From assembly GCF_024746815.1 (NCBI RefSeq), contig NZ_CP080529.1, positions 124,001 through 188,000 of the forward strand: DNA of 64,000 nt, in the 5' to 3' direction. Under the pieces are notes generated by a model. That model was not told the DNA's origin and did not search any database. It worked only from the letters and a program-made list of their open reading frames with translations. How positions within the stretch are numbered: position 1 is the first letter of the stretch; every line of letters begins with the position of its first letter. The position numbers and the translations under genes are program-made. This DNA comes from Mesorhizobium sp. AR07. GTDB lineage: Bacteria > Pseudomonadota > Alphaproteobacteria > Rhizobiales > Rhizobiaceae. Of the stretch, positions 20,536 through 29,759 are shown piece by piece.

Positions 20536-21687
20536 ATGCCAATTCACACGCAGATTGCGGTCATAGGTGCCGGACTTGGAGGGGCGGCGGCGGCCGGCCT
20601 TCTCCAACAGGCCGGCTTTCAGGTCGACGTCTTCGAGCAGGCGCCAGCCTTTGCGCGCCTCGGCGCCGGGATTCATATGGGTCCGAACGTCATGAAGGTG
20701 TTTCGCCAACTTGGGATGGAAGACGCCGTCACGACGTTGGGCTCGAAGCCGGACTTCTGGTTCAGCCGGGATGGGCGTTCGGGCGAATATCTTTCGCGGA
20801 TCCGGCTGGGCGCATTCGCCGAGAAGGAGTATGGCGCTCCCTATGTGACCGTCCATCGCGGCGATCTGCACGCCCTTCAGGTTTCGCTGCTGCGGCCGGA
20901 AAACCTGCATTTCGGCAAGCGCCTCGAGGCGATGACGGAAAGCGGCTCCAGCGTCGACCTAGGCTTCGCCGACGGCACCCAGGTCCGGGCCGACATCGTG
21001 ATCGGCGCCGACGGGATCAATTCTAAGGTGCGCGAAGCTCTGCTCGGCGAGGAAAAGCCGAATTACAGCGGCTGGGTCGCCCACAGGGCGGTGATTTCGT
21101 CCGACAAGCTAAGCAGCTATGGCCTCGAATTTGAAGACTGCGCGAAGTGGTGGTTCGCGGACCGTCACATGATGGTCTACCACACCACCGCGGACCGCAG
21201 CGAGTACTACTACGTCACCGGCGTGCCTCATCCTGCCTGGGAATTCGATGGCGCCTTCGTGCCGTCCAGCCGCGAAGAAATGCGCGAAGCCTTTGCCGGC
21301 TGCCATCCGGTGGTGGACGCGCTGATCGACGCGAGCGACGAGGTTACCAAATGGCCGCTGCTCAACCGCAAGCCGTTGCCGGTGTGGAGCGAGGGGCGGA
21401 TGGTGCTGCTCGGCGACGCTTGTCATCCAATGAAGCCGCATATGGCGCAGGGCGCGGCCATGGCGATCGAGGACGCGGCCATGCTGGCGCGTTGCCTTGG
21501 CGAAACCGGGACCGGCGACTATGCATCGGCCTTCGCCCTCTACGAAGCGAACCGTAGGGATCGCGCCTCGCGCGTCCAGGCGGTGTCCAACGCCAACACG
21601 TGGCTGCGCAGCCAGGAAGATCCGGCCTGGGTGTTCGGCTATGACGTCTACCAGACGCAGCTGCAGAGCCGTGAGGCGGCACAATGA
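20536..21687 (+). CDS. nicC: 6-hydroxynicotinate 3-monooxygenase
   Basis: This FAD enzyme converts 6-hydroxynicotinate to 2,5-dihydroxypyridine with loss of CO2. The 383-residue sequence follows the Pseudomonas putida NicC pattern closely: FAD motif GAGLGG at residues 11-16, GDACHPMKPHMAQGA at 293-307, and His47, His211, Tyr215 and His302 at the same positions as the known catalytic residues. It starts a tightly packed operon in which the nicD ATG overlaps its end by four bases. Candidate operators lie 52 and 190 bases upstream. Assignment is strong from motifs and context together. Confidence 0.93.
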   Translation: MPIHTQIAVIGAGLGGAAAAGLLQQAGFQVDVFEQAPAFARLGAGIHMGPNVMKVFRQLGMEDAVTTLGSKPDFWFSRDGRSGEYLSRIRLGAFAEKEYGAPYVTVHRGDLHALQVSLLRPENLHFGKRLEAMTESGSSVDLGFADGTQVRADIVIGADGINSKVREALLGEEKPNYSGWVAHRAVISSDKLSSYGLEFEDCAKWWFADRHMMVYHTTADRSEYYYVTGVPHPAWEFDGAFVPSSREEMREAFAGCHPVVDALIDASDEVTKWPLLNRKPLPVWSEGRMVLLGDACHPMKPHMAQGAAMAIEDAAMLARCLGETGTGDYASAFALYEANRRDRASRVQAVSNANTWLRSQEDPAWVFGYDVYQTQLQSREAAQ

Positions 21688-22508
21688 GCGCGTCAGCGGT
21701 CACAGGCGCCAATGTCGCCGCTAACGGCATCCGCCAGCACTATTTGCATCATCTCGGCACGGGAGCGCCGCTGGTGCTGGTGCCGGGCATCACCAGCCCG
21801 GCCGTGACCTGGGGCTTCGTCGCCGAAAGGCTCGCCCGCGAATTCGACGTTTACGTCCTCGATGTCCGCGGCCGCGGCTTGTCGCAATCTGGCCCGGACC
21901 TCGACTACTGCCTCGACAGCCTGGCCGACGACCTCTCGGGTTTCATCGCGGCGCTCGGTCTTTCCGGCGTGACGGTGCTCGGCCATTCCATGGGCGCGCG
22001 CATCGCGATCCGCGCGGCGACGCGAAACCCGGCCGGCATGGCGCGGCTCCTCCTCGTCGACCCACCGGTCTCGGGGCCGGGCCGCCGCGCCTACCCCTCG
22101 AAGCTGTCCTGGTATGTGGATTCGATCCGGCAGGCGGAAAAGGGCATGGATGCCGAGGCTATGCGCGCCTTCTGTCCGACCTGGAGCCGCGAGCAGCGCG
22201 CGCTGCGGGCAGAATGGCTGCACACCTGCTTTGAGCCCGCCATCGTGACGGCCTTCGAAGGCTTTCATACCGACGACATCCATCGCGATCTGCCCGGTCT
22301 TCCCGTCCCTGCCTGCCTGATGGTGGCAACGCGCGGCGGCGTCATCGAACCTGCCGACGAGGCGGAAATTCAGTCGCTCAACCCCGGCATCCGCATAGAG
22401 CGGGTACCCGCTGCCGGGCACATGATCCCCTGGGACAATTTCGACGGCTTCCTGGCCGCGACCGACAAGCTCCTGGGAACTGCTCTGGCCGGAAGGAAAG
22501 CGGCATGA
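21684..22508 (+). CDS. nicD: N-formylmaleamate deformylase
   Basis: This alpha/beta hydrolase removes formate from N-formylmaleamate to give maleamate. The predicted triad is Ser102 (GHSMGA), Asp126 (LLVDPPVSGPGRRAYPSK) and His246 (AAGHMIPWD), one residue offset from the P. putida enzyme. The LVPGITSPAVTWGFVAERL block is characteristic of NicD. It overlaps nicC by 4 bp and nicE by 4 bp, so it is translationally coupled in the operon. Length (274 residues) is normal. Confidence 0.92.
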   Translation: MSASAVTGANVAANGIRQHYLHHLGTGAPLVLVPGITSPAVTWGFVAERLAREFDVYVLDVRGRGLSQSGPDLDYCLDSLADDLSGFIAALGLSGVTVLGHSMGARIAIRAATRNPAGMARLLLVDPPVSGPGRRAYPSKLSWYVDSIRQAEKGMDAEAMRAFCPTWSREQRALRAEWLHTCFEPAIVTAFEGFHTDDIHRDLPGLPVPACLMVATRGGVIEPADEAEIQSLNPGIRIERVPAAGHMIPWDNFDGFLAATDKLLGTALAGRKAA

Positions 22509-23260
22509 CGACCAAGCTGTTCCGGATCGGCCAGATCGTGCCGAGCTCAAATACCACGATGGAAACCGAGATCCCGGCGATGCTGCTGGCGCGGCAGGCC
22601 ATTCGTCCCGAGCGTTTCACCTTCCATTCGAGCCGCATGCGCATGAAGACGGTGAGCAAGGACGAGCTTGCCGCCATGGACGGCGAGTCCGACCGCTGCG
22701 CCGCCGAGCTTTCGGATGCCCGCGTCGATGTGCTCGGCTATGCCTGCCTGGTCGCAATCATGGCGACGGGCCTCGGCTATCATCGCCAGTCGGAGGCGCG
22801 GCTGCGCGGTCGCACGCAAGAGAATGGCGCCGACATTCCCGTCGTCACCAGCGCCGGCGCCCTGATCGAAGGCCTCAAGGTGCTGCAGGCCAAGCGCATT
22901 GCCGTCGTGGCGCCCTATATGCGGCCGCTGACCGAACTCGTGGTGAACTACATCCGCGAGGAAGGTTTCGAAGTCGTCGACTGGCGCGCGCTGGAGATAC
23001 CCGACAACCTCGACGTGGCGCGGCATGATCCGGAAAACCTGCCTGGCATCGTTGCCGGCATGAACCTCGACGGCGTCGACGTGATCGTACTGTCGGCTTG
23101 CGTGCAGATGCCTTCGCTGCCCGTCGTCGCCAAGGTCGAAGCTCTTACCGGGAAACCCGTGCTGACGGCGGCGATCGCCACCACCTACGGCCTGCTGAAG
23201 GCGGTCGGCCTGGAGCCGGTCGTTCCCGGCGCCGGCGCACTGCTTTCCGGCGCGTACTGA
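22505..23260 (+). CDS. nicE: Maleate cis-trans isomerase
   Basis: This enzyme isomerises maleate to fumarate, the last step of the pathway, feeding the TCA cycle. The 251-residue protein belongs to the Asp/Glu racemase-like superfamily with two catalytic cysteines, Cys81 (GYACLVAIM) and Cys199 (LSACVQMPSLP). The start region IGQIVPSSNTTMETEIP is typical of the maleate isomerase family. It overlaps nicD by 4 bp and is followed after 12 bp by nicF. Confidence 0.92.
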   Translation: MTTKLFRIGQIVPSSNTTMETEIPAMLLARQAIRPERFTFHSSRMRMKTVSKDELAAMDGESDRCAAELSDARVDVLGYACLVAIMATGLGYHRQSEARLRGRTQENGADIPVVTSAGALIEGLKVLQAKRIAVVAPYMRPLTELVVNYIREEGFEVVDWRALEIPDNLDVARHDPENLPGIVAGMNLDGVDVIVLSACVQMPSLPVVAKVEALTGKPVLTAAIATTYGLLKAVGLEPVVPGAGALLSGAY

Positions 23261-23272
23261 CGGAGGCGGGCC

Positions 23273-23962
23273 ATGACGCAGCCGGCAATTCCCATAGAGG
23301 CCGAAACGCAGGCGGCAGCCGACAACTACAGCGGCGTCTGGGGCAGTCGCATCGGCTTCGGGCGCAAGCCGGCGCTACTGGTGATCGACTTCATGAAGGC
23401 CTACACGACCCCCGGCGCAGCGCTCTTCGCGCAGGGCGTGGTGGAGGCCGTCGCACACACGTCCGGGCTGCTGGCCGCTGCGCGCCAAGCCGGCGTACCG
23501 GTGATCCACACCAACATCCTCTACCGCGCGCCGAACTGCGCCGACGGCGGGATCTGGGTGAAGAAGGCGCCTGTGATGGCGGCCCTGGTCCCCGGCAGTC
23601 CGCTGGCCGAATTCTGCGACGGCGTCGAACCGGTGCCGGGCGAACTGGTCGTCACCAAGCAGTATGCCAGTGCCTTCTTCGGCACCAGCCTCGCGCCGAT
23701 GCTGCATGCCGATGGCATCGACACGGTCATACTCGCCGGCTGCTCGACCAGCGGCTGCATCCGGGCAAGCGCCGTGGACGCGGTCCAGCACGGCTTCCGA
23801 ACCATCGTGATCAGGGATTGCGTTGGCGACCGGCACGCCGGGCCGCATGAAGCCAACCTGTTCGACATCGATGCCAAATATGGCGACGTCGTCGGCCTGA
23901 AGGAGGCGCTGGAAGAAATCAGCCGCGCTGGCCGGCGAAGGGCGCCCGAGCAGAATGAATAA
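23273..23962 (+). CDS. nicF: Maleamate amidohydrolase
   Basis: This isochorismatase-family cysteine hydrolase converts maleamate to maleate and ammonia. The catalytic triad is visible as Asp39 (LLVIDFMKAY), Lys129 (VVTKQYASAFFGT) and Cys162 (GCSTSGCIRAS). The 229-residue length is normal for NicF. GGAGG about eight bases upstream supports the ATG. It lies between nicE and nicX in the same operon; the amide release supplies nitrogen from nicotinate. Confidence 0.9.
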   Translation: MTQPAIPIEAETQAAADNYSGVWGSRIGFGRKPALLVIDFMKAYTTPGAALFAQGVVEAVAHTSGLLAAARQAGVPVIHTNILYRAPNCADGGIWVKKAPVMAALVPGSPLAEFCDGVEPVPGELVVTKQYASAFFGTSLAPMLHADGIDTVILAGCSTSGCIRASAVDAVQHGFRTIVIRDCVGDRHAGPHEANLFDIDAKYGDVVGLKEALEEISRAGRRRAPEQNE

Positions 23963-24017
23963 CCGAACCCCATGAACTGGGCCGCAACGCCGCCCACATT
24001 GCAAAGGAGATCGCTGG

Positions 24018-25040
24018 ATGGACCGCAACGTTCTGACTGAAATCTGCCTGCACCAGCTCACGCTCAGCGGCGTGCATGAAGGAGAGAAGGTCATCGTGCT
24101 GTCGCAAGGCAGCGAGCGGCTCGACTATGCCGACGCCTTCCTCGCCGCCGGCCAGCGCCTCGGTGCACGCATGTACCACATGCGCCTGCCCGCGCCGCTG
24201 CCCGGCAACGGCGCCTGGGCGGTCGGCGAGACCGGCCTGGCTGCAAATCCTGAGGCGGTCGAAGCGCTGAAGCAGGCCGACATGGTCGTCGACCTCATCT
24301 TTCTTTTGTTCAGCCCGGAGCAGATGGCGATCCAGGCGGCGGGCGCGCGCGTGCTGACGGCGGTCGAACCCGCACCGCTGCTCGCCCGACTGCTGCCCAC
24401 CAAGGAATTGCGCGAGCGCGTCGAAATCGGCGAAGCGCTTTTGTCGAAGGCCAAGACGATGCGCATCACCTCACGCCATGGCACCGACGTGGTCTACAAG
24501 CTCGGCGTCTATCCGACGGTTGGCGAATACGGGTACACCGACCAGCCCGGGCGCTGGGACCACTGGCCAGCGGCCTTCGTCTTCACCGGCGGCGCCGACG
24601 ACGGCGTCGACGGCAAGATCGTGCTGGCGCCTGGGGACGTGCTTTTGCCATTCAACACCTACGTGCGCGAACCGGTCGTCTACACGATCGAAAAAGGCTT
24701 CGTTCAAGACATCCGCGGCGGGCTCGAGGCCGAGCTGATCAAATCCTACATGGGCGAGTTCAAGGACCCGCGTGGCATGGGCATGAGCCATGTCGGCTGG
24801 GGGCTCGACCACCGGGCGCAGTGGCACGGCCTGACGCAGTTTCCCGGCGGCATGGGCATGGAGCTGCGCTCCTTCTACGGCAACGTGATGTTTTCGACAG
24901 GCCCGAACAACGAACTCGGCGGCCCCAATGACACCGCCTGTCACCTCGATATCCCGATGCGGGATTGCAGCCTTTTTCTGGATGATGAGCCGATCGTCGT
25001 GGATGGCAAGATCGTTGTGAAGGAGATGCAGCACGCATAG
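24018..25040 (+). CDS. nicX: 2,5-dihydroxypyridine 5,6-dioxygenase
   Basis: This non-heme Fe(II) dioxygenase opens 2,5-dihydroxypyridine to N-formylmaleamate. The 340-residue protein has the NicX layout, and the likely iron ligands are His258 (MSHVGWG), His309 and Asp311 (TACHLDIPM), matching the spacing of His265, His318 and Asp320 in P. putida NicX. AAAGGAG precedes the start. It is the last enzyme gene of the nicCDEFX block; a 214-bp gap with a separate operator then leads to the transporter. Confidence 0.92.
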   Translation: MDRNVLTEICLHQLTLSGVHEGEKVIVLSQGSERLDYADAFLAAGQRLGARMYHMRLPAPLPGNGAWAVGETGLAANPEAVEALKQADMVVDLIFLLFSPEQMAIQAAGARVLTAVEPAPLLARLLPTKELRERVEIGEALLSKAKTMRITSRHGTDVVYKLGVYPTVGEYGYTDQPGRWDHWPAAFVFTGGADDGVDGKIVLAPGDVLLPFNTYVREPVVYTIEKGFVQDIRGGLEAELIKSYMGEFKDPRGMGMSHVGWGLDHRAQWHGLTQFPGGMGMELRSFYGNVMFSTGPNNELGGPNDTACHLDIPMRDCSLFLDDEPIVVDGKIVVKEMQHA

Positions 25041-25219
25041 AACAAGCCTCCGTCGATAAAATCGATGTAACGATACTAAAATTCTTTCGGCATTATTGCT
25101 TTCCGTCGCTTCTTCTGAAGGACGGAACCTGAGATATATTGCACCATAATTTGCACCGACGAAATCTTATATTACAAAATATTTATGTAACCTATTGACA
25201 ACGATCGGGTTCGGAAGTT

Positions 25220-25237
25220 TTGTTTGTATACCAACAA
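25220..25237. promoter_or_regulatory. Candidate operator of the nic transporter
   Basis: The sequence ttgtttgtataccaacaa is an 18-bp palindrome with one mismatched pair, 17 bases before the binding-protein ATG and next to its ribosome site. Its GTATAC centre is shared with the sites before nicC. The half-site ATACCAACA recurs four times at 40725-40810. It is most likely a GntR- or MarR-type binding site. Confidence 0.55.
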
Positions 25238-25254
25238 AAAATGGGAGCAAGAAC

Positions 25255-26319
25255 ATGCAACAGACACGACGCAGTTTTCTGACAATGATGGGTGCTGCCG
25301 CGGTGGCCGGCATGGCAGGGCCAAGGCTGGCACGGGCCGCGACCAGCATAACGGTTCTGAACTGGCAGGGTTACGGAACCGACGAGGCCTGGGCGGTAAA
25401 AGCCTTTACCGAGAAGACCGGAATCCAGGTGGTGCACGACTATTTCAGTTCGGAAGCGGAAATGCTGACGAAGCTGCGAACCAACCCCGGCGTCTACGAC
25501 GTGGCGCTGATCAACAGTGCCCGTTCCCAGCAGGCGGCCGGCGAAGACCTCCTTGCCGAGATCGACTTCAGCAAGCTCAAGAACGCCAGCGGCCTGTCGC
25601 CTGAGCTGCGCAACCATCCCAACCTCAAGACGGCCGGCAAAGTCTATGGCGTGCCGTGGGTGTGGGGCATCACAGCGCTCGCCATCCGCGAAGGCAGCAC
25701 CAAGCCGGACAGCTATGCCGCGTTGGGCGATCCGGCCAATGCCGGCCGCGTGGCGCTGTTCGACGACGCCGTGAGCGGTGTCGCCATCGGCGCGCTGCTG
25801 TCCGGTCAGGATATGAACAACCCGACCGACCTCGCGGTCGTCACCGAGAAGCTCAAGGCGTTCAAGCCCAACGTCAAGCTTTTGTGGTCGAGCGAGGACC
25901 AGTGGAACAAATCCTTCGCCGCCAAGGAGTTCGACCTCTCCGTCTACTGGTCGGGGGCATCCGTCCGCTCCAGGCGCATCAGTAAGCTGCCAGTCGAATT
26001 CGTTGTGCCCAAGGAAGGCGGCATTGGCTGGCTGGACAGCCTGTCGGTTCCGGCGACCAGCACCAAGCAAGACGCAGGGCTCGCCTTCATCGACTACATG
26101 ATCGACCCGGAATTCTATGTCGAGTGGGCGACCAAAGTCGGCGCGCCCGCTTCGGCCAACGCCGCAGCTATGGAAAAGCTCCCCGCCGATGACCTGAACC
26201 GGGTCATCCACAAGCCGGAGTATCTCAAGACGATGACGCTGCAGTCGGCGCTTCCCGATGACCGGCGCGCGGCCTTCAACAACGTCTGGGAAGAGGTCAA
26301 GGCGTTCTATGCCGGCTGA
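25255..26319 (+). CDS. ABC transporter substrate-binding protein, Tat-exported (nic cluster)
   Basis: This is a PotD-like periplasmic binding protein of 354 residues, presumably for nicotinate or a related pyridine. The N-terminus MQQTRRSFLTMMGAAAVAG is a twin-arginine signal with RR at residues 5-6, so it is exported folded. The mature part starts near ATSITVLNWQGYG, typical of the family. The ATG at 25255 has GGGAG seven bases upstream; an in-frame TTG at 25195 would bury the signal. The next gene overlaps its end by 11 bp. Substrate is inferred from context only. Confidence 0.85.
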   Translation: MQQTRRSFLTMMGAAAVAGMAGPRLARAATSITVLNWQGYGTDEAWAVKAFTEKTGIQVVHDYFSSEAEMLTKLRTNPGVYDVALINSARSQQAAGEDLLAEIDFSKLKNASGLSPELRNHPNLKTAGKVYGVPWVWGITALAIREGSTKPDSYAALGDPANAGRVALFDDAVSGVAIGALLSGQDMNNPTDLAVVTEKLKAFKPNVKLLWSSEDQWNKSFAAKEFDLSVYWSGASVRSRRISKLPVEFVVPKEGGIGWLDSLSVPATSTKQDAGLAFIDYMIDPEFYVEWATKVGAPASANAAAMEKLPADDLNRVIHKPEYLKTMTLQSALPDDRRAAFNNVWEEVKAFYAG

Positions 26320-27217
26320 GGCGGCGAAGCCGACCCCGTCGCGCGAGCCTGGCGGCTCGCGCAGGCCGTTGCCGTCGTGGGCGGCGACGGCGGCGTTGCT
26401 GGTGCCAACGTATGGCTGGCTGACGCTCGCGGTGTTCCTGCCGCTCTGCACCATGTTCGCGTTCAGTTTCCTGACCGCGACGCCGATGGGCAAGGCTCCG
26501 ATTGCCTTCACGTTGAAACAGTACCGTGCCTTCATCGACCAGCCCTACCTGATCGGCGTCGCCTGGCAATCCCTGCTGATGGGCTTCTGGACGACGTTCT
26601 TCTGCGCCGTGATGGGCTTCTTTGCTGCGCTGGCCCTGGTCCGCGCCACCGAAGGCAAGGTGCGCGAGACCCTGCTGATCCTGGTTCTGCTGCCGTTCTG
26701 GACGAACGGTCTCGTGCGCGTATTCTCCTGGACCATGGTGCTGCGCGAAGGCGGGTTCCTAGATTATCTTATCCATTCGGTCTGGCCTAGCGCCGGGTCG
26801 GTCGGATTCCTGTACACGCGGCAGGCTGTCGTGGTCGGCCTGGTGCACGGCTATCTGCCCTACATGATCCTGACGTGCTACATCGCGCTGGTCACCATCG
26901 ACAACACCATCGTCGAAGCCGCCACCAGCCTCGGTGCGCGCTGGTGGACGATTCTTTTGAAGATCCTGCTGCCAATGGCCGCCCCCGGCCTGATCTCCGG
27001 ATCGGTCCTGATCTTCGTGCCGGTGATTGGCTCGTTCATGGAGCCCAGAATTCTCGGTGGCCGCGTCGGCGTGACCATGGGCACGGTGATCGAGGATCAG
27101 TTTACGCAGGCCTTCAACTGGCCGCTCGGTGCGGCTCTCTCGTTCACCATGCTTGCAGTGGTTTTGGGCATCTTCGCCACCTTCTCCGGCGTGTTGCGCC
27201 GCGGCACGGCTTTGTGA
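26309..27217 (+). CDS. ABC transporter permease (PotB-like)
   Basis: This 302-residue inner-membrane permease has about six helices and the coupling-helix motif EAATSLGARWWTILLKILLP near residues 212-231. The ATG at 26309 lies inside the end of the binding-protein gene, so translation is coupled. With the PotC-like permease at 27228 it would form the heterodimeric channel. It belongs to the spermidine/putrescine-type importer family, here placed in the nicotinate cluster. Confidence 0.87.
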   Translation: MPAEAAKPTPSREPGGSRRPLPSWAATAALLVPTYGWLTLAVFLPLCTMFAFSFLTATPMGKAPIAFTLKQYRAFIDQPYLIGVAWQSLLMGFWTTFFCAVMGFFAALALVRATEGKVRETLLILVLLPFWTNGLVRVFSWTMVLREGGFLDYLIHSVWPSAGSVGFLYTRQAVVVGLVHGYLPYMILTCYIALVTIDNTIVEAATSLGARWWTILLKILLPMAAPGLISGSVLIFVPVIGSFMEPRILGGRVGVTMGTVIEDQFTQAFNWPLGAALSFTMLAVVLGIFATFSGVLRRGTAL

Positions 27218-27227
27218 GAGACCGAAG

Positions 27228-28007
27228 ATGAAGATCGCCGCCCGCTTCTACATCTTTGCCATCCTGGCCTTCCTTTATCTGCCGATCCTTGTGATGATGG
27301 CGATGGGGTTCAACGAATCCCCGCTCTACGAGCTGCCGTTCACCTTCTCGACCCGGTGGTACGCATCGCTCGCCGGCAACACCCAGCTCGTCAATTCCGG
27401 CATCAACAGCGTCTGGATCGCCATTGCCACTTCGATCATCGCAACGGCGCTGGGCACCATGGCCTCGGTGGCGCTGTCGCGGCGAACCTTTCGCGGCAAG
27501 ACGCTGCTTCAGCTGATGCTCTTGCCGCCGATCGCCATTCCCTGGCTGATCACCGGCACGGCGATGCTGGTGTTCTTCTTCTACAGCGGCATCGGCCGTG
27601 GCCTGCACGCGCTGCTGATCGGCCATGTGGCGCTTGCCATCCCTTATGTCGTGCTGGTCGTCGGCACCGGCTTCCAGACGGTGCGTGCCGATCTTGAGGA
27701 GGCGGCGATGAGCCTCGGCTCGACGCCGGTGCACGCCTTCTTCTCGATCACCTTGCCGCTGCTCTATCCGAGCATCCTTGGCGCGGCACTGTTTGCCTTC
27801 GCAGTCTCGCTCGACCAGTTCGTCATCTCGTACTTCCTTGCCACGCCCGGATTCTCGACCCTGCCGGTGCAGATCTATTCGGCAATCCGCAAGGGTTTCA
27901 CCCCGGAGATCAACGCTATCTCGACCATCCTGCTGGTCGGCTCGATGGCGGTCATCGTGATCTTCGCCCTGTTCGCAAAGCCGGGAGGCGTCAGTGACAA
28001 ACGTTGA
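27228..28007 (+). CDS. ABC transporter permease (PotC-like)
   Basis: This 259-residue permease is the second membrane subunit, with an N-terminal helix (FYIFAILAFLYLPILVMMAM) and the coupling motif EEAAMSLGSTPVHAFFSITLP near residues 160-180. It starts 10 bp after the PotB-like gene and overlaps the ATPase gene by 14 bp, which indicates one transcript. No unusual features were seen. Confidence 0.88.
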   Translation: MKIAARFYIFAILAFLYLPILVMMAMGFNESPLYELPFTFSTRWYASLAGNTQLVNSGINSVWIAIATSIIATALGTMASVALSRRTFRGKTLLQLMLLPPIAIPWLITGTAMLVFFFYSGIGRGLHALLIGHVALAIPYVVLVVGTGFQTVRADLEEAAMSLGSTPVHAFFSITLPLLYPSILGAALFAFAVSLDQFVISYFLATPGFSTLPVQIYSAIRKGFTPEINAISTILLVGSMAVIVIFALFAKPGGVSDKR

Positions 28008-29064
28008 AGTCCGTTCGATCGCCAAGAACTATGGCGCGGTTCCCGTCCTGACCGACATTTCCACGGACTTCACGCAAGGCTCCTTCACCAGCCTGCTGGG
28101 ACCGTCCGGGTCGGGAAAAACCACGCTGCTGCGCATTATCGCTGGGTTCATCATCCCGGATCAGGGCAATGTGTCGATCGGCGGGCGCGACGTTACGCGC
28201 ACCCCGGTCTGGGCGCGCAACATCGGCATGGTGTTTCAGTCCTATGCGCTCTTCCCGCACATGACGGTGAACGAAAACGTGGCGTTCGGGCTGGCTCGCC
28301 GCGGCATCAAGGGCGAGGAGTCGCGCAAACAGGTCGAGCGCGCACTCGAGCTTGTGCGCTTGCCTGGCTTCGGCGACCGCAAACCCAAGCAATTGTCCGG
28401 CGGCCAGCAGCAGCGTGTCGCGCTCGCCAGGGCGATCGTCACCAAGCCGAGCGTGCTTCTGCTGGACGAGCCACTTTCGGCGCTCGACCGCCGACTGCGC
28501 CAGGAGATGCAGGTGGAACTGATCCGCATCCAGAAGGAAAGCGGCCTGACCACCATCTTCGTCACGCACGATCAGGAAGAGGCGCTGACACTGTCGGACA
28601 AGGTGGCGATACTCGACCGCGGACGCATCGTGCAGATCGGCGCCCCCACCGAGGTCTATGAACGCCCGAAAACCCGTTTCGCGGCGGAATTTCTGGGCGA
28701 CACGAATTTCCTCACCGGCACGGTCGTTGCGGGCGGCATCAGGCTTGCCAACGGATCGACTGTGGCCGTCGACGCACCGCTGCCCGCTACGGGAAGCGAA
28801 GCGACGGTCGCGGTGCGGCCGGAAAAGATTGTCATCAGGAACGTGGCACGTGGCGGAAAAGACACCGACCGCAGCAACCGCGTCAGCGCCACGATATCGT
28901 CATCGGTCTATGCGGGAACGGCATTGACCTACGAGGCGGCATTCGACGGCCTCAGCTTCAAGATCTTCGCCCAGAACAGTGATGGCAAGCCGCATACGGT
29001 CGGCGAGCTCGTCGAGCTGACATGGTCGCCCGCGCACACGGTTCCACTGGAGGTGGCGGCATGA
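27994..29064 (+). CDS. ABC transporter ATP-binding protein (PotA-like)
   Basis: This 356-residue ATPase energises the importer. Walker A is GPSGSGKTT (residues about 34-42), the signature is LSGGQQQRVALARA, Walker B is VLLLDEPLSALD, and a TOBE domain follows in the last ~110 residues. The start is a GTG at 27994 with GGGAGG five bases upstream, overlapping the permease gene. The hydrolase gene at 29061 overlaps its end by 4 bp. All catalytic motifs are intact. Confidence 0.9.
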   Translation: MTNVEVRSIAKNYGAVPVLTDISTDFTQGSFTSLLGPSGSGKTTLLRIIAGFIIPDQGNVSIGGRDVTRTPVWARNIGMVFQSYALFPHMTVNENVAFGLARRGIKGEESRKQVERALELVRLPGFGDRKPKQLSGGQQQRVALARAIVTKPSVLLLDEPLSALDRRLRQEMQVELIRIQKESGLTTIFVTHDQEEALTLSDKVAILDRGRIVQIGAPTEVYERPKTRFAAEFLGDTNFLTGTVVAGGIRLANGSTVAVDAPLPATGSEATVAVRPEKIVIRNVARGGKDTDRSNRVSATISSSVYAGTALTYEAAFDGLSFKIFAQNSDGKPHTVGELVELTWSPAHTVPLEVAA

Positions 29065-29666
29065 CGGCACTGTCCGAACCCATCGGCCGCAATGCCGTCC
29101 ATCTGTGCATCGATATGCAGCGCCTGTTTGCCGAGAGCACGGATTGGCATACACCGACGCTGGCCGACATCGTGCCCAATGTGACAAGGATCCTCGAGGC
29201 AAAGGCCGGACACACGATCTTCGCACGCTTCACCGTGCCCGACACGCCCGAAACCGCGCAAGGTGCGTGGCGAAGCTACTATCGACGATGGTTGGGAATT
29301 ACGGAGGCGGCGTCGAAGGACCCCGGCCTGATCGATCTGGTCGAACCGTTTGCTACGCTGGCGCGTGGTGAGGAAATCCTCGATAAGCCAACCTATTCCA
29401 TGTTCGGAGTCGCAGAACTCCAGGAGCGTCTCGCGGCCCGCAATATCGACACGCTGATCATTACGGGCGTGGAGACGGACATCTGTGTGCTGGCGACGGT
29501 ATTCGATGCCGTTGACCGGGGATACCGGGTCATAGTCGTGGAGGATGCCGTGACCAGTTCGTCACTCGAATCCCATCAGGCGGTCATGGATCTGTTGTTG
29601 CCGCGGGTGCCAGAGCAAATCGCGCTGGCGAGTACCGCCACGCTGATCGCAGGCTGGACGGACTGA
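29061..29666 (+). CDS. Isochorismatase-family cysteine hydrolase
   Basis: This 201-residue hydrolase has a visible Asp-Lys-Cys triad: Asp in HLCIDMQRLF, Lys in LDKPTYSMFG and Cys in GVETDICVLAT. It differs from NicF and belongs to a subgroup with WHTPTLADIVPNVTRIL after the first motif, often found next to PotD-type transporters. It could hydrolyse an amide imported by the transporter, for example nicotinamide or another pyridine amide, but it lacks the DxHxxxH metal motif expected of true nicotinamidases. It overlaps the ATPase gene by 4 bp. Confidence 0.82.
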   Translation: MTALSEPIGRNAVHLCIDMQRLFAESTDWHTPTLADIVPNVTRILEAKAGHTIFARFTVPDTPETAQGAWRSYYRRWLGITEAASKDPGLIDLVEPFATLARGEEILDKPTYSMFGVAELQERLAARNIDTLIITGVETDICVLATVFDAVDRGYRVIVVEDAVTSSSLESHQAVMDLLLPRVPEQIALASTATLIAGWTD

Positions 29667-29759
29667 CCACAACACGGCGTTCACCATCGGCCGAGGCTCT
29701 CTGACCTGCAAGAGGCCGGCCGGTGGGGAAACCGTGCTCCAAGAAGGCTGGCTGCTGAA

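Noticed and set aside
25192..26535. 447-codon minus-strand frame
   Set aside because: It is antisense to the Tat-exported binding protein and the start of the permease; high GC leaves the third-position frame open.
29061..29666. Nicotinamidase (PncA)
   Set aside because: The D-K-C triad is present, but the metal-binding DxHxxxH pattern of nicotinamidases is not found at the right position.
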